In this document: positions 1 through 8,907 of the stretch, in pieces
Layout of the letters: each line of letters begins with the position of its first letter
How positions within the stretch are numbered: the first letter of the stretch is position 1
From: an uncultured Lachnospiraceae bacterium
GTDB taxonomy: Bacteria; Bacillota; Clostridia; Lachnospirales; Lachnospiraceae
Direction: 5' to 3'
Length of the DNA stretch: 43,834 bases
Assembly: GCA_947591155.1 (NCBI GenBank)
Contig: CANQDA010000029.1
Coordinates: 1 to 43,834 of the forward strand
Position numbers and translations under genes: made by a program
The notes under the pieces: model-generated
What the model was told of the DNA's origin: nothing
The model's database searches: none
What the model saw: only the letters and a program-made list of their open reading frames with translations

Positions 1-17
1 AGAGGCACAAAAAGAAA

Positions 18-48
18 CCCCTAACCCCTCAAGATTGAGGGGCAGGGG
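18..48 (+). other. GC-rich hairpin upstream of rimP
   Basis: Two nested inverted repeats, CCCCT...AGGGG (18-22/44-48) and CCCCTCAA/TTGAGGGG (25-32/35-42), form a stable stem-loop. It lies just before a terminator-like hairpin. Its left arm CCTCAA (27-32) can pair either with TTGAGG at 35-40 or with a second TTGAGG at 51-56 that enters the terminator stem, so it could be part of an attenuator. It may equally be the 3' end of the upstream transcript, which lies outside the window. Confidence 0.6.
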
Positions 49-53
49 AGTTG

Positions 54-74
54 AGGTGCCGAAGGCACTTTTTT
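54..74 (+). terminator. Intrinsic terminator before rimP-nusA operon
   Basis: The stem AGGTGCC/GGCACTT (54-60/64-70, one G-T pair) has a GAA loop and is followed by six T residues at 69-74. It ends only about 20 nt before the rimP start. It either ends the upstream transcript or acts as a leader attenuator for the operon. Confidence 0.75.
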
Positions 75-95
75 ATGTGATGGGGAGGAATGCGG

Positions 96-563
96 ATGAC
101 GAAAAGAGAGACGTATGAGCAGAAAACGGAAAAACTGCTGCTTCCGCTCGTAGAGCAGCACGGGTTCGAGCTCGTGGATGTGGAGTATGTAAAGGAGGGC
201 GGGAACTGGTACCTGCGCGCATACATCGACAAGCCGGGCGGGATCACGGTGGATGACTGTGAGCTGATCAGCCGCGCGCTGGGCGATCTGCTCGACGAGA
301 AGGATTTCATAGAGGAGAGCTATATTCTGGAGGTCAGCTCGCCGGGACTCGGACGACCGCTGCGCAAGGACAAGGATTTCGCGCGGAGCATCGGCGAGGA
401 GGTCGAGGTAAAGACCTTCAAAGCCGTCAATCACCAGAAAGAATTTACCGGTATTCTTAAGGAATACGATAAAGATAAAATCATCATTGAAATGGAAAAT
501 CAGGAAACAATGGAGTTCCCGCGCACGGAGATTGCGCTCGTGAGACTCGCATTTGATTTCTAA
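96..563 (+). CDS. rimP: Ribosome maturation factor RimP
   Basis: This 155-residue cytoplasmic protein matches RimP, which helps assemble the 30S subunit. The family signature is visible in the N-terminal domain (LLLPLVEQHGFELVDVEY) and in the conserved EVSSPGLGRPL segment, followed by a C-terminal SH3-like beta domain ending in ALVRLAFDF. The start at 96 is preferred over the in-frame ATG at 90, because GGAGG (84-88) lies 7 nt from 96 but only 1 nt from 90. nusA follows after 15 nt, the conserved rimP-nusA-ylxR-ylxQ-infB order. Length is normal for the family. Regulation would be through the two hairpins immediately upstream. Confidence 0.96.
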   Translation: MTKRETYEQKTEKLLLPLVEQHGFELVDVEYVKEGGNWYLRAYIDKPGGITVDDCELISRALGDLLDEKDFIEESYILEVSSPGLGRPLRKDKDFARSIGEEVEVKTFKAVNHQKEFTGILKEYDKDKIIIEMENQETMEFPRTEIALVRLAFDF

Positions 564-578
564 CGGGAGGACACAAGC

Positions 579-1844
579 ATGAATAACGAATTGTTTGAGG
601 CACTGACGATCCTTGAGAAAGAGAAGAACATCAGCAAGGATACGCTGCTTGAAGCGATCAGGCAGTCGCTGCTGCAGGCCTGCAAAAACCATTACGGGAA
701 GTCTGAGGCGAACAACGTGGTAGTCAACATCGATCCGGAGACCTGCGACTTTGAGCTGTATGCGGAGAAGACGGTCGTGGAAAACGTGGAGGATGAGCTC
801 GCGGAGATCAGCCTGACGAACGCGAAGCTCAAGGATGACAGGTATGAGCTCGGCGACATCGTCCGGGTGCCGATTCAGTCGAAGGAGTTTGGTCGTATCG
901 CGACGCAGAACGCGAAGAACGTGATCCTGCAGAAGATCCGCGAGGAGGAGCGCAAGGTCCTCTACAACGAATATTATGAGAAGGAAAAGGACATTGTGAC
1001 GGGCGTCGTGCAACGCTTCATCGGCCGTAACATCAGCATCAATCTCGGCAAGGTCGACGCGATGCTGAACGCGGAGGAACAGATCAAGGGCGAGAACTAC
1101 CGCCAGACACAGCGCATCAAGGTATATGTGCTTGAGGTGCGCGACACGCCGAAAGGGCCGAAGATCCTCGTGTCGCGAACGCATCCGGAGTTCGTGAAGC
1201 GCCTGTTCGAGGCGGAGGTCACGGAGGTAAAGGACGGCACGGTGGAGATCAAGTGCATTGCCAGAGAGGCCGGCAGCAGGACGAAGATGGCAGTCTGGTC
1301 GAACAATCCGGACGTTGATCCGGTCGGCGCGTGCGTGGGTCTGAACGGCGCGCGAGTCAACGCGGTCGTCGACGAGCTGCACGGAGAAAAGATCGATATC
1401 ATCAACTGGGATGAGAACCCGGCTCTGCTGATCGAGAACGCGCTGAGCCCGGCGAAGGTGATTTCGGTCATCGCGGACGGCGATGAGAAGACGGCGAAAG
1501 TGGTCGTTCCGGACTATCAGCTCTCGCTTGCGATCGGCAAGGAGGGACAGAATGCGCGTCTGGCAGCCCGGCTGACCGGCTTCAAGATCGACATCAAGAG
1601 CGAGACGCAGGCACGCGAGTCTGGCGATCTTCTGGAGTACGAAGAGGATTACTACGAGGACGAGTACTACGACGAGAACGGTTACTACGAGGATGGCTAT
1701 TACGGCGATCAGGGCGGCGACGGCTACTATGAGGGGCAGGAGGGCGACGCCTATTACGACGACCAGAACGGCGACGGCTATTACTATGAGGAAGGTCAGG
1801 AATACGCGGAGCCTGAAGAGGATCCCGGCGACGGACAGGAGTGA
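579..1844 (+). CDS. nusA: Transcription termination/antitermination factor NusA
   Basis: NusA (421 residues) binds RNA polymerase and nascent RNA and modulates pausing and termination. The order is an N-terminal polymerase-binding domain (about 1-130), an S1 domain (about 135-200, containing [15 protein letters not shown]), then KH1 and KH2 (about 200-345, with the [15 protein letters not shown] motif). An RBS GGGAGGA precedes the ATG. Odd feature: after residue about 347 the protein ends in a roughly 72-residue acidic tail with 17 Tyr, mostly as YY dyads separated by Asp, Glu, Gly and Gln. Firmicute NusA often stops after KH2, so this is a lineage-specific addition. ylxR begins 3 nt after the stop, which points to translational coupling. 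Confidence 0.97.
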   Translation: MNNELFEALTILEKEKNISKDTLLEAIRQSLLQACKNHYGKSEANNVVVNIDPETCDFELYAEKTVVENVEDELAEISLTNAKLKDDRYELGDIVRVPIQSKEFGRIATQNAKNVILQKIREEERKVLYNEYYEKEKDIVTGVVQRFIGRNISINLGKVDAMLNAEEQIKGENYRQTQRIKVYVLEVRDTPKGPKILVSRTHPEFVKRLFEAEVTEVKDGTVEIKCIAREAGSRTKMAVWSNNPDVDPVGACVGLNGARVNAVVDELHGEKIDIINWDENPALLIENALSPAKVISVIADGDEKTAKVVVPDYQLSLAIGKEGQNARLAARLTGFKIDIKSETQARESGDLLEYEEDYYEDEYYDENGYYEDGYYGDQGGDGYYEGQEGDAYYDDQNGDGYYYEEGQEYAEPEEDPGDGQE

Positions 1845-1847
1845 GTG

Positions 1848-2129
1848 ATGGCGGCGCAGACAAAGAAGATCCCGCTGCGCAAGTGTACGGGATGCCAGGA
1901 AATGAAGAATAAAAAAGAGATGATGAGGATTCTTAAGACCTCTGAGGGGGAGATCGTTCTGGATACGACCGGCCGGAAGAACGGCCGCGGCGCGTATGTC
2001 TGCTGTTCCATGGAGTGCTTTGAGAAGGCGGTAAAGAACAGAGGACTGGAGCGGTCGCTGAAGGGAAAGGTGCCGGAGGAGACCTATGAGAACCTCAAGA
2101 AGGAGATCGAATCGATTGAAAAGAGATAG
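1848..2129 (+). CDS. ylxR: YlxR/RnpM family RNA-binding protein
   Basis: This 93-residue protein has the YlxR signature: RKCTGC near the N-terminus and the nucleic-acid-binding GRKNGRGAYVC segment. The family is encoded between nusA and infB in Firmicutes, and a member has been described as a modulator of RNase P (RnpM). AGGAG (1837-1841) favours the ATG at 1848 over the GTG at 1845. The gene overlaps the next by 14 nt if ylxQ uses its TTG start, typical of a tightly coupled operon. Family assignment is firm; the physiological role here is inferred. Confidence 0.92.
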   Translation: MAAQTKKIPLRKCTGCQEMKNKKEMMRILKTSEGEIVLDTTGRKNGRGAYVCCSMECFEKAVKNRGLERSLKGKVPEETYENLKKEIESIEKR

Positions 2130-2436
2130 CGTATTGTCGCTGATTGGGATTGCGAAAAAGGCAGGGAAGGTCGCGTCCGGGGAGTTCCAGACGGAGCAGG
2201 CGGTCAAGTCGGGAAAGGCCGGCTTGGTGGTCGTTTCGGAGGAGGCCTCGGAGAATACGAAGAAAAAGTTTCGGAATATGTGCGACTTTTACCGAACCCC
2301 TGTGTACATCTACGGAGGAAAAGAACAGCTTGGCGCAGCGATCGGATGTGAATTTCGGGCGTCCCTTGCGGTTACGGATGAGGGACTATCAAGGTCGATA
2401 GAGAAGAATTTGAAATGTAAGGGACGGGAGGAATGA
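2116..2436 (+). CDS. ylxQ: YlxQ, L7Ae-family ribosomal-type protein
   Basis: A 106-residue L7Ae/L30e/Gadd45-fold protein, likely binding kink-turn RNA. The pattern [17 protein letters not shown] followed by [12 protein letters not shown] and the central FRNMCDF match YlxQ. The TTG at 2116 is taken as the start because AAGGAGA (2099-2105) lies 10 nt upstream and the product then begins [11 protein letters not shown], as expected for the family. An in-frame ATG at 2086 would add ten basic residues inside ylxR and has no better RBS. The stop TGA overlaps the infB leader. Confidence 0.88.
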   Translation: MKRDSVLSLIGIAKKAGKVASGEFQTEQAVKSGKAGLVVVSEEASENTKKKFRNMCDFYRTPVYIYGGKEQLGAAIGCEFRASLAVTDEGLSRSIEKNLKCKGREE

Positions 2437-2438
2437 GT

Positions 2439-5423
2439 ATGGCAAAAATCAGAGTTCATGAGCTTGCAAAAGAGTTGGAAAGAGAGAATAAAGAAATCAT
2501 TGCTATGCTGCAAAAGCTTGGCGTGGAGGCAAAGAGCCACATGAGCGCGGTGGAAGACGAGGACGCTGAGAAACTGCGCGCGCAGTTTGCGCCGAAGAAG
2601 ACGGTGAAATCCGCGGAGGAAGACGACGCGAAGGAGAGCGCGAAAGCAGCGAAGGCAACGACGCCCAAAAAAGCGGAGGAAACGGAGACAGGACCGAAGG
2701 AAGCCGCGGCAGTAAGCGGCCCGGAAAAGAAAGCCGAGGCGAATCAGGACAGCGTTGAGGACGCTCCGGCCGCGCCTCCGAAGAAGAAAAACATCATTCA
2801 AGTGTTTCGACCGCAGAATAGTAAGACCGGTATGGTGAAGCCGGGCGGAAGACCGCGCCCACAGGGTCAAGGCGGTATGAGGCCACAGGGACAGCCGGGC
2901 ATGAGACCGCAGGGACAGGGCGGTATGAGACCGCAGGGACAGCCGGGCATGAGGCCGCAGGGACAGGGCGGTATGAGACCGCAGGGACAGCCGGGCATGA
3001 GGCCGCAGGGACAGCCGGGCATGAGGCCACAGGGACAGGGCGGTATGAGGCCGCAGGGACAGCCGGGCATGAGACCGCAGGGTCAGGGCGGTATGAGAAC
3101 GCAGGGTCAGCCGGGAACGAGACCGCAGGACGCGCAGGCGAGGCCTGTATCCGCGCAGGAGGCACGCCCGCAGGGACAGGGCGGTACGAGACCACAGAGT
3201 CAGCCGGGAACACGCTCACAGGGGCAGGGCAGTATAAGACCGCAGGGTCAGCCGAGTGCACGCCCGCAGGGACAGGGCGGCATGAGACCGCAGGGACAGA
3301 CAGGCGCAAGGCCGCAGGGTCAGGGCGGAAGGTACCAGGGCGACGGTCAGGGCAGGAGCCAGGGCGGACGTTTCGGCGGCGACGGTCAGGGCAGAGGCCA
3401 GGGCGGACGCTTTGGCGGCGATGGTCAGAACAGAGGATCCGGCAGAGGCCAGAGCGGACGTCCGTCCGGCATTCCGAAGCCGCAGACTGACGGCAAGCCG
3501 ATGGAGAAGGAGAGCCGCAAGCGCACGGAGCGCGGCGATCGCAACCGCGACAGGGGCGATAAGTTCGACCGTCTCGAGAAAAACGCGCGCCAGAACCAGA
3601 AGGGCGGCATGAAGAAGGGCCAGCAGCCGAAAGCGCCGGCTCAGAAGCCGGTGGAGAAGCCGGAGGATACGATCCGTACGATCACGATCCCGGAGAAGCT
3701 TACGATCTCCGAGTTGGCAGAGGCCATGAAAACGCCGGCTTCCGCAGTTGTCAAGAAGCTGTTTTTGCAGGGCACGATGGTGACCGTGAACGAGGAGGTT
3801 GACTTCGACAAGGCGGAGGAGATCGCGCTCGAATTCAACTGTATCTGTGAAAAGGAAGTCAAAGTAAACGTGATCGAGGAGCTCCTGAAGGAGGAGGAAG
3901 ACGCGGAGGAGACGCTTGTGCCGAGATCTCCGGTCGTCTGTGTCATGGGCCATGTCGACCACGGCAAGACCTCTCTTTTGGACGCGATCCGCGATACGCA
4001 CGTGATTGACAAGGAGGCGGGCGGTATCACGCAGCACATCGGCGCTTATGTGGTCTCCGTCAACGGGCAGAAGATCACGTTCCTCGATACGCCGGGTCAC
4101 GAAGCGTTTACGGCGATGCGCATGCGCGGCGCGAACGCGACGGACATAGCGATCCTTGTGGTCGCGGCGGACGATGGCGTGATGCCGCAGACGATCGAGG
4201 CGATCAGCCATGCCAAGGCGGCAGGGATCGAGATCATTGTCGCGATCAACAAGATCGACAAGCCGAGCGCGAACGTGGAGCGCGTGAAACAGGAACTCTC
4301 CGAGTACGAACTGGTTCCGGAGGACTGGGGCGGAAATACCGTCTTTGTCCCGGTCTCCGCGCATACGCACGAGGGGATCGATACGCTGCTTGAGATGATC
4401 CTGCTCACCGCGGAGGTGGCGGAGCTTAAGGCCAACCCGAATCGCAAGGCGAGGGGTCTCGTCATCGAAGCGGAGCTTGACAAGGGCAAGGGCCCGGTGG
4501 CGACCGTACTTGTCCAGAAAGGCACGCTGCATGTCGGCGATCCGGTGGCGGCTGGAAGCTGTTACGGCAAGGTGAGAGCGATGATGGACGACAAGGGCCG
4601 CCGCGTCAAAGAGGCAGGCCCGTCCACGCCGGTTGAGATCCTGGGCTTAAGTGATGTGCCGAACGCCGGTGAGATCTTCATGAGCATGGAGAACGAAAAG
4701 GAAGCGAGAAGTTTTGCCGAGACATTCATCAGCGAGGGCAGGGAGAAGCTTCTTGAGGATACGAAGACGAGGATGTCCCTGGATGATCTGTTTACTCAGA
4801 TTCAGGCGGGCAGTCTGAAGGAGCTGGATATCATCGTCAAGGCCGACGTGCAGGGTTCTGTCGAGGCGGTGAAGCAGAGCCTGCTCAAGCTTTCAAACGA
4901 CGAGGTGATCGTCAAGATCATCCACGGGGGTGTGGGCGCGATCAACGAATCGGATGTCATTCTCGCATCAGCATCCAACGCGATCATTATCGGCTTCAAC
5001 GTGCGTCCGGACGCGATGGCGAAGGCGACGGCCGAGCATGAGAATGTAGATATCCGGCTGTATCGCGTGATCTACGACGCGATTGCGGATGTGGAGGCCG
5101 CGATGAAGGGTATGCTCGATCCGGTCTTCGAGGAGAAGGTCATCGGACACGCCGAGGTGCGCCAGCTCTTCAAGGCGTCCGGTGTCGGCACGATCGCCGG
5201 TTCCTATGTGACGGACGGCGTGTTCCAGCGCAACTGCCTGATCCGCATTCACAGAGGGGACGAGATGGTCTACGAGGGTTCGCTTGCATCCCTGAAGCGC
5301 TTCAAGGACGACGTAAAAGAGGTCAAAGCGGGTTATGAGTGCGGCCTTGTCTTCGAGAAATTCAACGACATTAAGGAAGAGGACAAAGTCGAGGCTTATA
5401 TCATGGTCGAGGTTCCGAGGTAG
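2439..5423 (+). CDS. infB: Translation initiation factor IF-2
   Basis: IF-2 (994 residues) delivers initiator fMet-tRNA to the 30S subunit and drives subunit joining with GTP. The N-terminus [13 protein letters not shown] is canonical, and GGAGG (2427-2431) lies 7 nt before this ATG, so the ATG at 2433 is rejected. A Lys/Glu/Ala-rich segment comes next, then a long Gly/Arg/Gln/Pro repeat (about residues 140-330), an IF2_N subdomain, and the GTPase domain with G1 GHVDHGKT (about residue 504), G3 DTPGH and G4 NKID. The C-terminal domains ([12 protein letters not shown] and onward) are complete. The repeat makes the protein longer than the roughly 700-900 residues usual in Firmicutes. Confidence 0.98.
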   Translation: MAKIRVHELAKELERENKEIIAMLQKLGVEAKSHMSAVEDEDAEKLRAQFAPKKTVKSAEEDDAKESAKAAKATTPKKAEETETGPKEAAAVSGPEKKAEANQDSVEDAPAAPPKKKNIIQVFRPQNSKTGMVKPGGRPRPQGQGGMRPQGQPGMRPQGQGGMRPQGQPGMRPQGQGGMRPQGQPGMRPQGQPGMRPQGQGGMRPQGQPGMRPQGQGGMRTQGQPGTRPQDAQARPVSAQEARPQGQGGTRPQSQPGTRSQGQGSIRPQGQPSARPQGQGGMRPQGQTGARPQGQGGRYQGDGQGRSQGGRFGGDGQGRGQGGRFGGDGQNRGSGRGQSGRPSGIPKPQTDGKPMEKESRKRTERGDRNRDRGDKFDRLEKNARQNQKGGMKKGQQPKAPAQKPVEKPEDTIRTITIPEKLTISELAEAMKTPASAVVKKLFLQGTMVTVNEEVDFDKAEEIALEFNCICEKEVKVNVIEELLKEEEDAEETLVPRSPVVCVMGHVDHGKTSLLDAIRDTHVIDKEAGGITQHIGAYVVSVNGQKITFLDTPGHEAFTAMRMRGANATDIAILVVAADDGVMPQTIEAISHAKAAGIEIIVAINKIDKPSANVERVKQELSEYELVPEDWGGNTVFVPVSAHTHEGIDTLLEMILLTAEVAELKANPNRKARGLVIEAELDKGKGPVATVLVQKGTLHVGDPVAAGSCYGKVRAMMDDKGRRVKEAGPSTPVEILGLSDVPNAGEIFMSMENEKEARSFAETFISEGREKLLEDTKTRMSLDDLFTQIQAGSLKELDIIVKADVQGSVEAVKQSLLKLSNDEVIVKIIHGGVGAINESDVILASASNAIIIGFNVRPDAMAKATAEHENVDIRLYRVIYDAIADVEAAMKGMLDPVFEEKVIGHAEVRQLFKASGVGTIAGSYVTDGVFQRNCLIRIHRGDEMVYEGSLASLKRFKDDVKEVKAGYECGLVFEKFNDIKEEDKVEAYIMVEVPR
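2865..3340 (+). repeat. 24-bp tandem repeat inside infB
   Basis: Units of 24 bp encode alternating GMRPQGQP and GMRPQGQG octapeptides. They are nearly perfect from about 2868 to 3120 and more diverged to about 3340. The repeat stays in frame, so copy number could vary by slippage without breaking IF-2. It lies in the N-terminal region that is known to tolerate length variation. Confidence 0.9.
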
Positions 5424-5485
5424 GGCTGCCGCCGTGTAAGGACGGAGGCGCTTCGGAGAAGAGGCAAAGAATCGAGGCATATGGA

Positions 5486-5869
5486 ATGAGAAAGAACGGC
5501 ATTAAAAACACAAGGATCAACGGTGAGGTTCAAAAGGAACTTTCGCATATCATTCAGAATGAGATCAAGGATCCGAGGATCGCGCCGATGACTTCCGTGG
5601 TGTCTGTGGAAGTGGCGCCGGATCTGAAGACCTGCAAGGCGTACATTTCGGTGCTCGGGGACGAGAAGGCGGCAGCGGATACGCTCGCCGGATTAAAGAG
5701 TGCGGAAGGCTATGTGCGCAGGCAGATCGCACACAGCGTCAATCTGCGAAACACTCCGGAGATCCGCTTTATTCTCGACCAGTCGATCGAGTACGGGGTA
5801 AATATGTCGAAGCTGATCGACGAGGTGGTCGGAACAGACGCGCAGAAGGAGGAGGATACCGATGCTTGA
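5486..5869 (+). CDS. rbfA: Ribosome-binding factor A
   Basis: RbfA (127 residues) is a KH-fold 30S maturation factor that binds near 16S rRNA helix 1 and helps with 5'-end processing and cold adaptation. Visible signatures are the N-terminal RINGEVQKELSHII helix, the DPRIAPMTSVVSVEVAPDL strand region and RNTPEIRFILDQSIEYG near the C-terminus. It follows infB after 62 nt with no terminator between and overlaps the next gene by 8 nt, so it belongs to the same operon. Length is typical. Confidence 0.95.
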   Translation: MRKNGIKNTRINGEVQKELSHIIQNEIKDPRIAPMTSVVSVEVAPDLKTCKAYISVLGDEKAAADTLAGLKSAEGYVRRQIAHSVNLRNTPEIRFILDQSIEYGVNMSKLIDEVVGTDAQKEEDTDA

Positions 5870-6827
5870 CCTTGCAAGAGAATTAGAGGGAGTGAAGAGT
5901 GTGGCGATCGCGGGACATGTCCGCCCGGACGGAGATGCGATTGGATCCTGCCTCGGACTGTACCATTATTTAAAAAAGAATTATCCGAAGATTGAAGCGG
6001 CGGTCTATCTGGAGAAGATTCCGCGCTCATATCATATCATTTCCGGCGTGGATGAAGTACGGCATGAAATCCCGCAGGACAAGGATTGTGATCTGTTCTT
6101 CTGTCTGGACTGTGCGGATGAGTTCCGGCTCGGTGCTGCCGGAGAGTTCCGGAAGTGTGCGAAGCGGACGGTCTGCATCGACCACCATATCAGCAACGAC
6201 GGATTTGGAGACGTCGATTACATCGTCCCGGACGCGAGCTCGACTTCCGAGCTGGTCGTTGGGATCCTGGACGAGGAGAAGATCCCCTTTGAAGCGGCGG
6301 AGGCTCTCTACATGGGGATCGTGCATGACACCGGCGTATTCCGGCATTCGTGCACGAAGCCGGAGACGATGGAGATGGCGGCGCGGCTGATGCGCAGGGG
6401 GATCGACGGATCGAAGATCATCAACGCTACTTACTATGACAAGTCCTATTACCAGAGGGTGATCCACGGCAAGGCCCTGATGGAGAGCTCCCTTTTAGAC
6501 AGCGGCAGGGTGATCTTCAGCTTTGTCCGGCAGGAGGAAATGGAGTTCTTCGAGGTGGAATCGTCGGACCTGGACGGGATCGTCGAGACCCTGGTGGGCA
6601 CATATGGCGTGGAAGTGGCCATCTTCCTCTATGAGATAGAATCGGACGTATATAAGGTCAGCATGCGCTCGAAATCAACAGTCGATGTGAGCCGGGTAGC
6701 GAAGAGCTTCGGCGGCGGCGGCCATGTGCGTGCGGCCGGGTGTACGATGAAGGGGACGGCACAGGAAACGTTGGGGCTTCTTCTGCCGCATATCGAGCGT
6801 CAGCTTGAGGGAAAAGACAGTGATTGA
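5862..6827 (+). CDS. nrnA: DHH/DHHA1 phosphoesterase, NrnA-type oligoribonuclease/pAp phosphatase
   Basis: A 321-residue DHH-family hydrolase. The N-terminal DHH domain shows GHVRPDGDAIGS (motif I), FCLDCAD (motif II) and CIDHHISN (the DHH motif); these Asp and His residues bind two Mn ions. The C-terminal DHHA1 domain has the substrate-binding GGGGHVRAAG motif. Family members degrade nanoRNAs of 2-5 nt and dephosphorylate pAp. The ATG at 5862 follows GGAGGAGG and overlaps rbfA by 8 nt, and the 3' end overlaps truB by 8 nt. The rbfA-nrnA-truB order is common in Firmicutes. Whether pAp, nanoRNA or c-di-AMP products are the main substrate cannot be told from sequence. Confidence 0.92.
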   Translation: MLDLARELEGVKSVAIAGHVRPDGDAIGSCLGLYHYLKKNYPKIEAAVYLEKIPRSYHIISGVDEVRHEIPQDKDCDLFFCLDCADEFRLGAAGEFRKCAKRTVCIDHHISNDGFGDVDYIVPDASSTSELVVGILDEEKIPFEAAEALYMGIVHDTGVFRHSCTKPETMEMAARLMRRGIDGSKIINATYYDKSYYQRVIHGKALMESSLLDSGRVIFSFVRQEEMEFFEVESSDLDGIVETLVGTYGVEVAIFLYEIESDVYKVSMRSKSTVDVSRVAKSFGGGGHVRAAGCTMKGTAQETLGLLLPHIERQLEGKDSD

Positions 6828-7725
6828 CGGAATCATCAATGTGTACAAAGAGCGCGGCTACACCTCGCACGACGTGGTTGCGAAGCTTCGCGGGATTCTG
6901 AAGCAGAAACGGATCGGACACACGGGGACGCTTGACCCGGAGGCGGAGGGTGTACTCCCGGTCTGTCTGGGAAAGGCGACGAAGGTCTGTGAGCTGATCA
7001 CGGACCGGGATAAGATGTACCGCGCCGTACTGTTGCTGGGGACGACGACCGATACGCAGGACGCGACCGGACAGGTGCTTGAGACAAAGCCTGTGACATG
7101 TACAGAGGAAGAGGTGCGCGCATGTATACAGGGCTTTGTCGGGCCGCAGGAACAGGTACCGCCGATGTATTCTGCGCTCAAGGTCGGAGGAAAGAAGCTC
7201 TATGAGCTTGCGAGACAGGGCATTGAGGTCGAGCGAAAGCCGAGACGGATCGAGATCAGCGAGATCGCGATCGGGGAGGTCAGACTCCCGGAGGTCACAA
7301 TGAGCGTGAGTTGTTCCAAAGGGACCTACATCCGGACTCTGTGTCACGACATCGGGGCAGCGCTAGGCTGCGGCGGCTGTATGAAGTCGCTGCTTCGGAT
7401 GAAAGCTGGCCCGTTTTTGCTTGAGAACAGTGTGAAGCTGGGAGTTGTGGAGCAGTACCGGGATGAGGGACGGCTGGAAGAGCTGATACAGAGGACGGAT
7501 TTTGTATTTCGGGAGCTTCCGGCACTGCAGCTGACTGAGGAGGCAGAACGTCTCGTGCGAAACGGAAACGCGTTGTCCCGGAAACTGGCACAGCAGTGCG
7601 GGTTGCGCGACACGCTTCGGGACGGGGATCAGACCAAGGTCTACGCGATAGATGGGACATTCCTCGCCGTTTACGAGTGGAGCGTGCAGAAGGATTGCCT
7701 GCGCGCGAAAACAATGTTTTTGTGA
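6820..7725 (+). CDS. truB: tRNA pseudouridine-55 synthase TruB
   Basis: TruB (301 residues) converts U55 of the tRNA T-loop to pseudouridine. The catalytic Asp lies in GHTGTLDPEAEGVLP, followed by GKATK; YSALKVGGKKLYELAR and CSKGTYIRTLCHDIG are further family blocks, and a PUA-like C-terminal part follows. GTG at 6820 is chosen, giving MIDGIINVYKERGYTSHD, because GAGGG lies about 8 nt upstream. A TTG at 6805 is in frame but poorly placed. Overlap with nrnA is 8 nt. Confidence 0.95.
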   Translation: MIDGIINVYKERGYTSHDVVAKLRGILKQKRIGHTGTLDPEAEGVLPVCLGKATKVCELITDRDKMYRAVLLLGTTTDTQDATGQVLETKPVTCTEEEVRACIQGFVGPQEQVPPMYSALKVGGKKLYELARQGIEVERKPRRIEISEIAIGEVRLPEVTMSVSCSKGTYIRTLCHDIGAALGCGGCMKSLLRMKAGPFLLENSVKLGVVEQYRDEGRLEELIQRTDFVFRELPALQLTEEAERLVRNGNALSRKLAQQCGLRDTLRDGDQTKVYAIDGTFLAVYEWSVQKDCLRAKTMFL

Positions 7726-7831
7726 GACCGGACAGGACACCCGGGACCGGGGATATGACTCCGTAGAGAGGAACTGTTTCAAGATTTTTTAGAGAATACT
7801 TTGCTATGTTTTTGAAAATGAAGGGAAGCAG

Positions 7832-8437
7832 ATGATAGAGATACATGACACAATCGACTTTCGCTCTCCGTCTCCCTCCGCGGTCATGCTCGGAAAATTC
7901 GACGGACTGCACCGGGGACATCAGAAGCTGATCCGTGAGCTGCTGCGCTTGCAGGATCTTGGGTATTATGGGATCGCTTTTGTGATCGCGCCGTCGGATG
8001 GCTTTGTGCTGCTCTCAGCTGAGGAGAAACGCGCGATGCTGGAGTCATACGGGATTGACTGTATGATCCGCTGTCCCTACGTCCCGGAGATCCTGGGCAT
8101 GGAGCCCGAAGCGTTTGTGTCGGATGTGCTTGTCGAGCAGCTGAAGTCCAGATATGTCGTGGTCGGGACGGATTTCCGCTTTGGCTACAAACGGCGCGGC
8201 GATGTAAAGATGCTTGAAAGGCTTCAGGGGAAATACGGATTCCGGCTGATCGTGATAGAGAAGGAATGCCACGAGGGCAGGGAGATCAGCAGCACCTATG
8301 TCAGGGAGGCCCTTGCGCGCGGAGATAAGGAACTGGCGGATCGCTTGCTCGGCTACACGTATCCGGATGAGGAGACTTCCGGGAATGGGAATCGCTTTGG
8401 AGATTTCGAGAACATTTTCCAGAACATTTTCAGTTGA
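7832..8437 (+). CDS. ribF: FAD synthetase (FMN adenylyltransferase) domain protein lacking riboflavin kinase
   Basis: At 201 residues this is only the N-terminal half of a normal RibF (about 300-320). The adenylyltransferase motifs are all present: GKFDGLHRGHQKL, GTDFRFGYKRRGD and the EISSTYVREAL block, so FMN to FAD conversion is plausible. The C-terminal riboflavin kinase domain, which should follow RLLGYTY, is absent. The protein instead ends after about 25 polar residues, and no kinase remnant is readable in any frame before rpsO. The organism would need riboflavin kinase elsewhere. The truB-ribF-rpsO position is the classic one. The rpsO promoter overlaps the stop codon. Confidence 0.9.
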   Translation: MIEIHDTIDFRSPSPSAVMLGKFDGLHRGHQKLIRELLRLQDLGYYGIAFVIAPSDGFVLLSAEEKRAMLESYGIDCMIRCPYVPEILGMEPEAFVSDVLVEQLKSRYVVVGTDFRFGYKRRGDVKMLERLQGKYGFRLIVIEKECHEGREISSTYVREALARGDKELADRLLGYTYPDEETSGNGNRFGDFENIFQNIFS

Positions 8438-8462
8438 CGCAAAAGCTTTCTTATGTTATATT
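8434..8462 (+). promoter_or_regulatory. Sigma-A promoter of rpsO
   Basis: TTGACG (8434-8439), a 17-bp spacer and TATATT (8457-8462). The -35 box overlaps the ribF stop codon. It gives rpsO its own transcript with a leader of about 125 nt. Confidence 0.82.
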
Positions 8463-8468
8463 GTCTTA

Positions 8469-8592
8469 GTGTGTAATTGCCCGGTACAGCTTGAAGGTAC
8501 TGAGCAGTTAGCATATACAGCCGTTGCCCAGAAGCCGGACGCTCCGACCGCTTCCTGGCAGCAGGCGATCATAAAAAACAGGAGGCGAGACT
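8469..8592 (+). promoter_or_regulatory. Structured rpsO leader, candidate S15 autoregulatory RNA
   Basis: A long stem-loop spans 8523-8562: GTTGCC/GGCAGC, GAAGC/GCTTC, and CGGA/TCCG around a CGC loop, with a small internal loop and a 3-nt bulge. It ends about 20 nt before the AGGAGG ribosome binding site. rpsO leaders in several phyla fold into S15-binding structures that repress translation. The fold is seen directly; the regulatory role is inferred. Confidence 0.55.
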
Positions 8593-8859
8593 ATGATCTC
8601 AAAGGAAAAGAAGACGGCGATCATCAATGAGTATGCCAGAAAAGAAGGCGACACCGGTTCACCGGAGGTGCAGATCGCAGTGCTCACGGCCCGCATTCAG
8701 GAGCTGACCGAGCATCTGCAGACACATCCGAAGGATCATCATTCCAGAAGAGGACTTCTGAAGATGGTTGGTAAAAGACGCGGACTGCTCGCATATCTCA
8801 AGAAGACGAACCTTGAGGGATATCGTGAGCTGATCGCAAAGCTTGGCATCAGAAAGTAA
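8593..8859 (+). CDS. rpsO: 30S ribosomal protein S15
   Basis: S15 (88 residues) binds the 16S rRNA central domain three-way junction. The sequence has the conserved [20 protein letters not shown] block and the [21 protein letters not shown] rRNA-binding segment. It starts [19 protein letters not shown] behind AGGAGG. It has its own promoter and leader, and pnp follows after 289 nt, the conserved rpsO-pnp arrangement. Confidence 0.98.
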   Translation: MISKEKKTAIINEYARKEGDTGSPEVQIAVLTARIQELTEHLQTHPKDHHSRRGLLKMVGKRRGLLAYLKKTNLEGYRELIAKLGIRK

Positions 8860-8868
8860 AGGAAAACG

Positions 8869-8907
8869 AGGCTGTCGCGCATACGCTGTTTGGCGGCAGC
8901 CTTCCTT
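8869..8907 (+). terminator. Possible rpsO terminator
   Basis: AGGCTGTCGC/GCGGCAGCCT (8869-8878/8893-8902) forms a 10-bp stem with a 14-nt loop just after the rpsO stop. The tail TCCTT is poor in T, so termination may be weak. It could also protect the rpsO 3' end. Confidence 0.4.

Noticed and set aside
21..2207. 728-codon open frame on the minus strand opposite rimP, nusA and ylxR
   Set aside because: It lies antisense to well-supported genes, has a Leu/Arg-rich composition typical of the complement of GC-rich coding DNA, and has no RBS or recognisable domain.
2865..3340. Regular repeat as a possible CRISPR array
   Set aside because: Units are contiguous 24-bp codon repeats in frame within infB, with no spacers.
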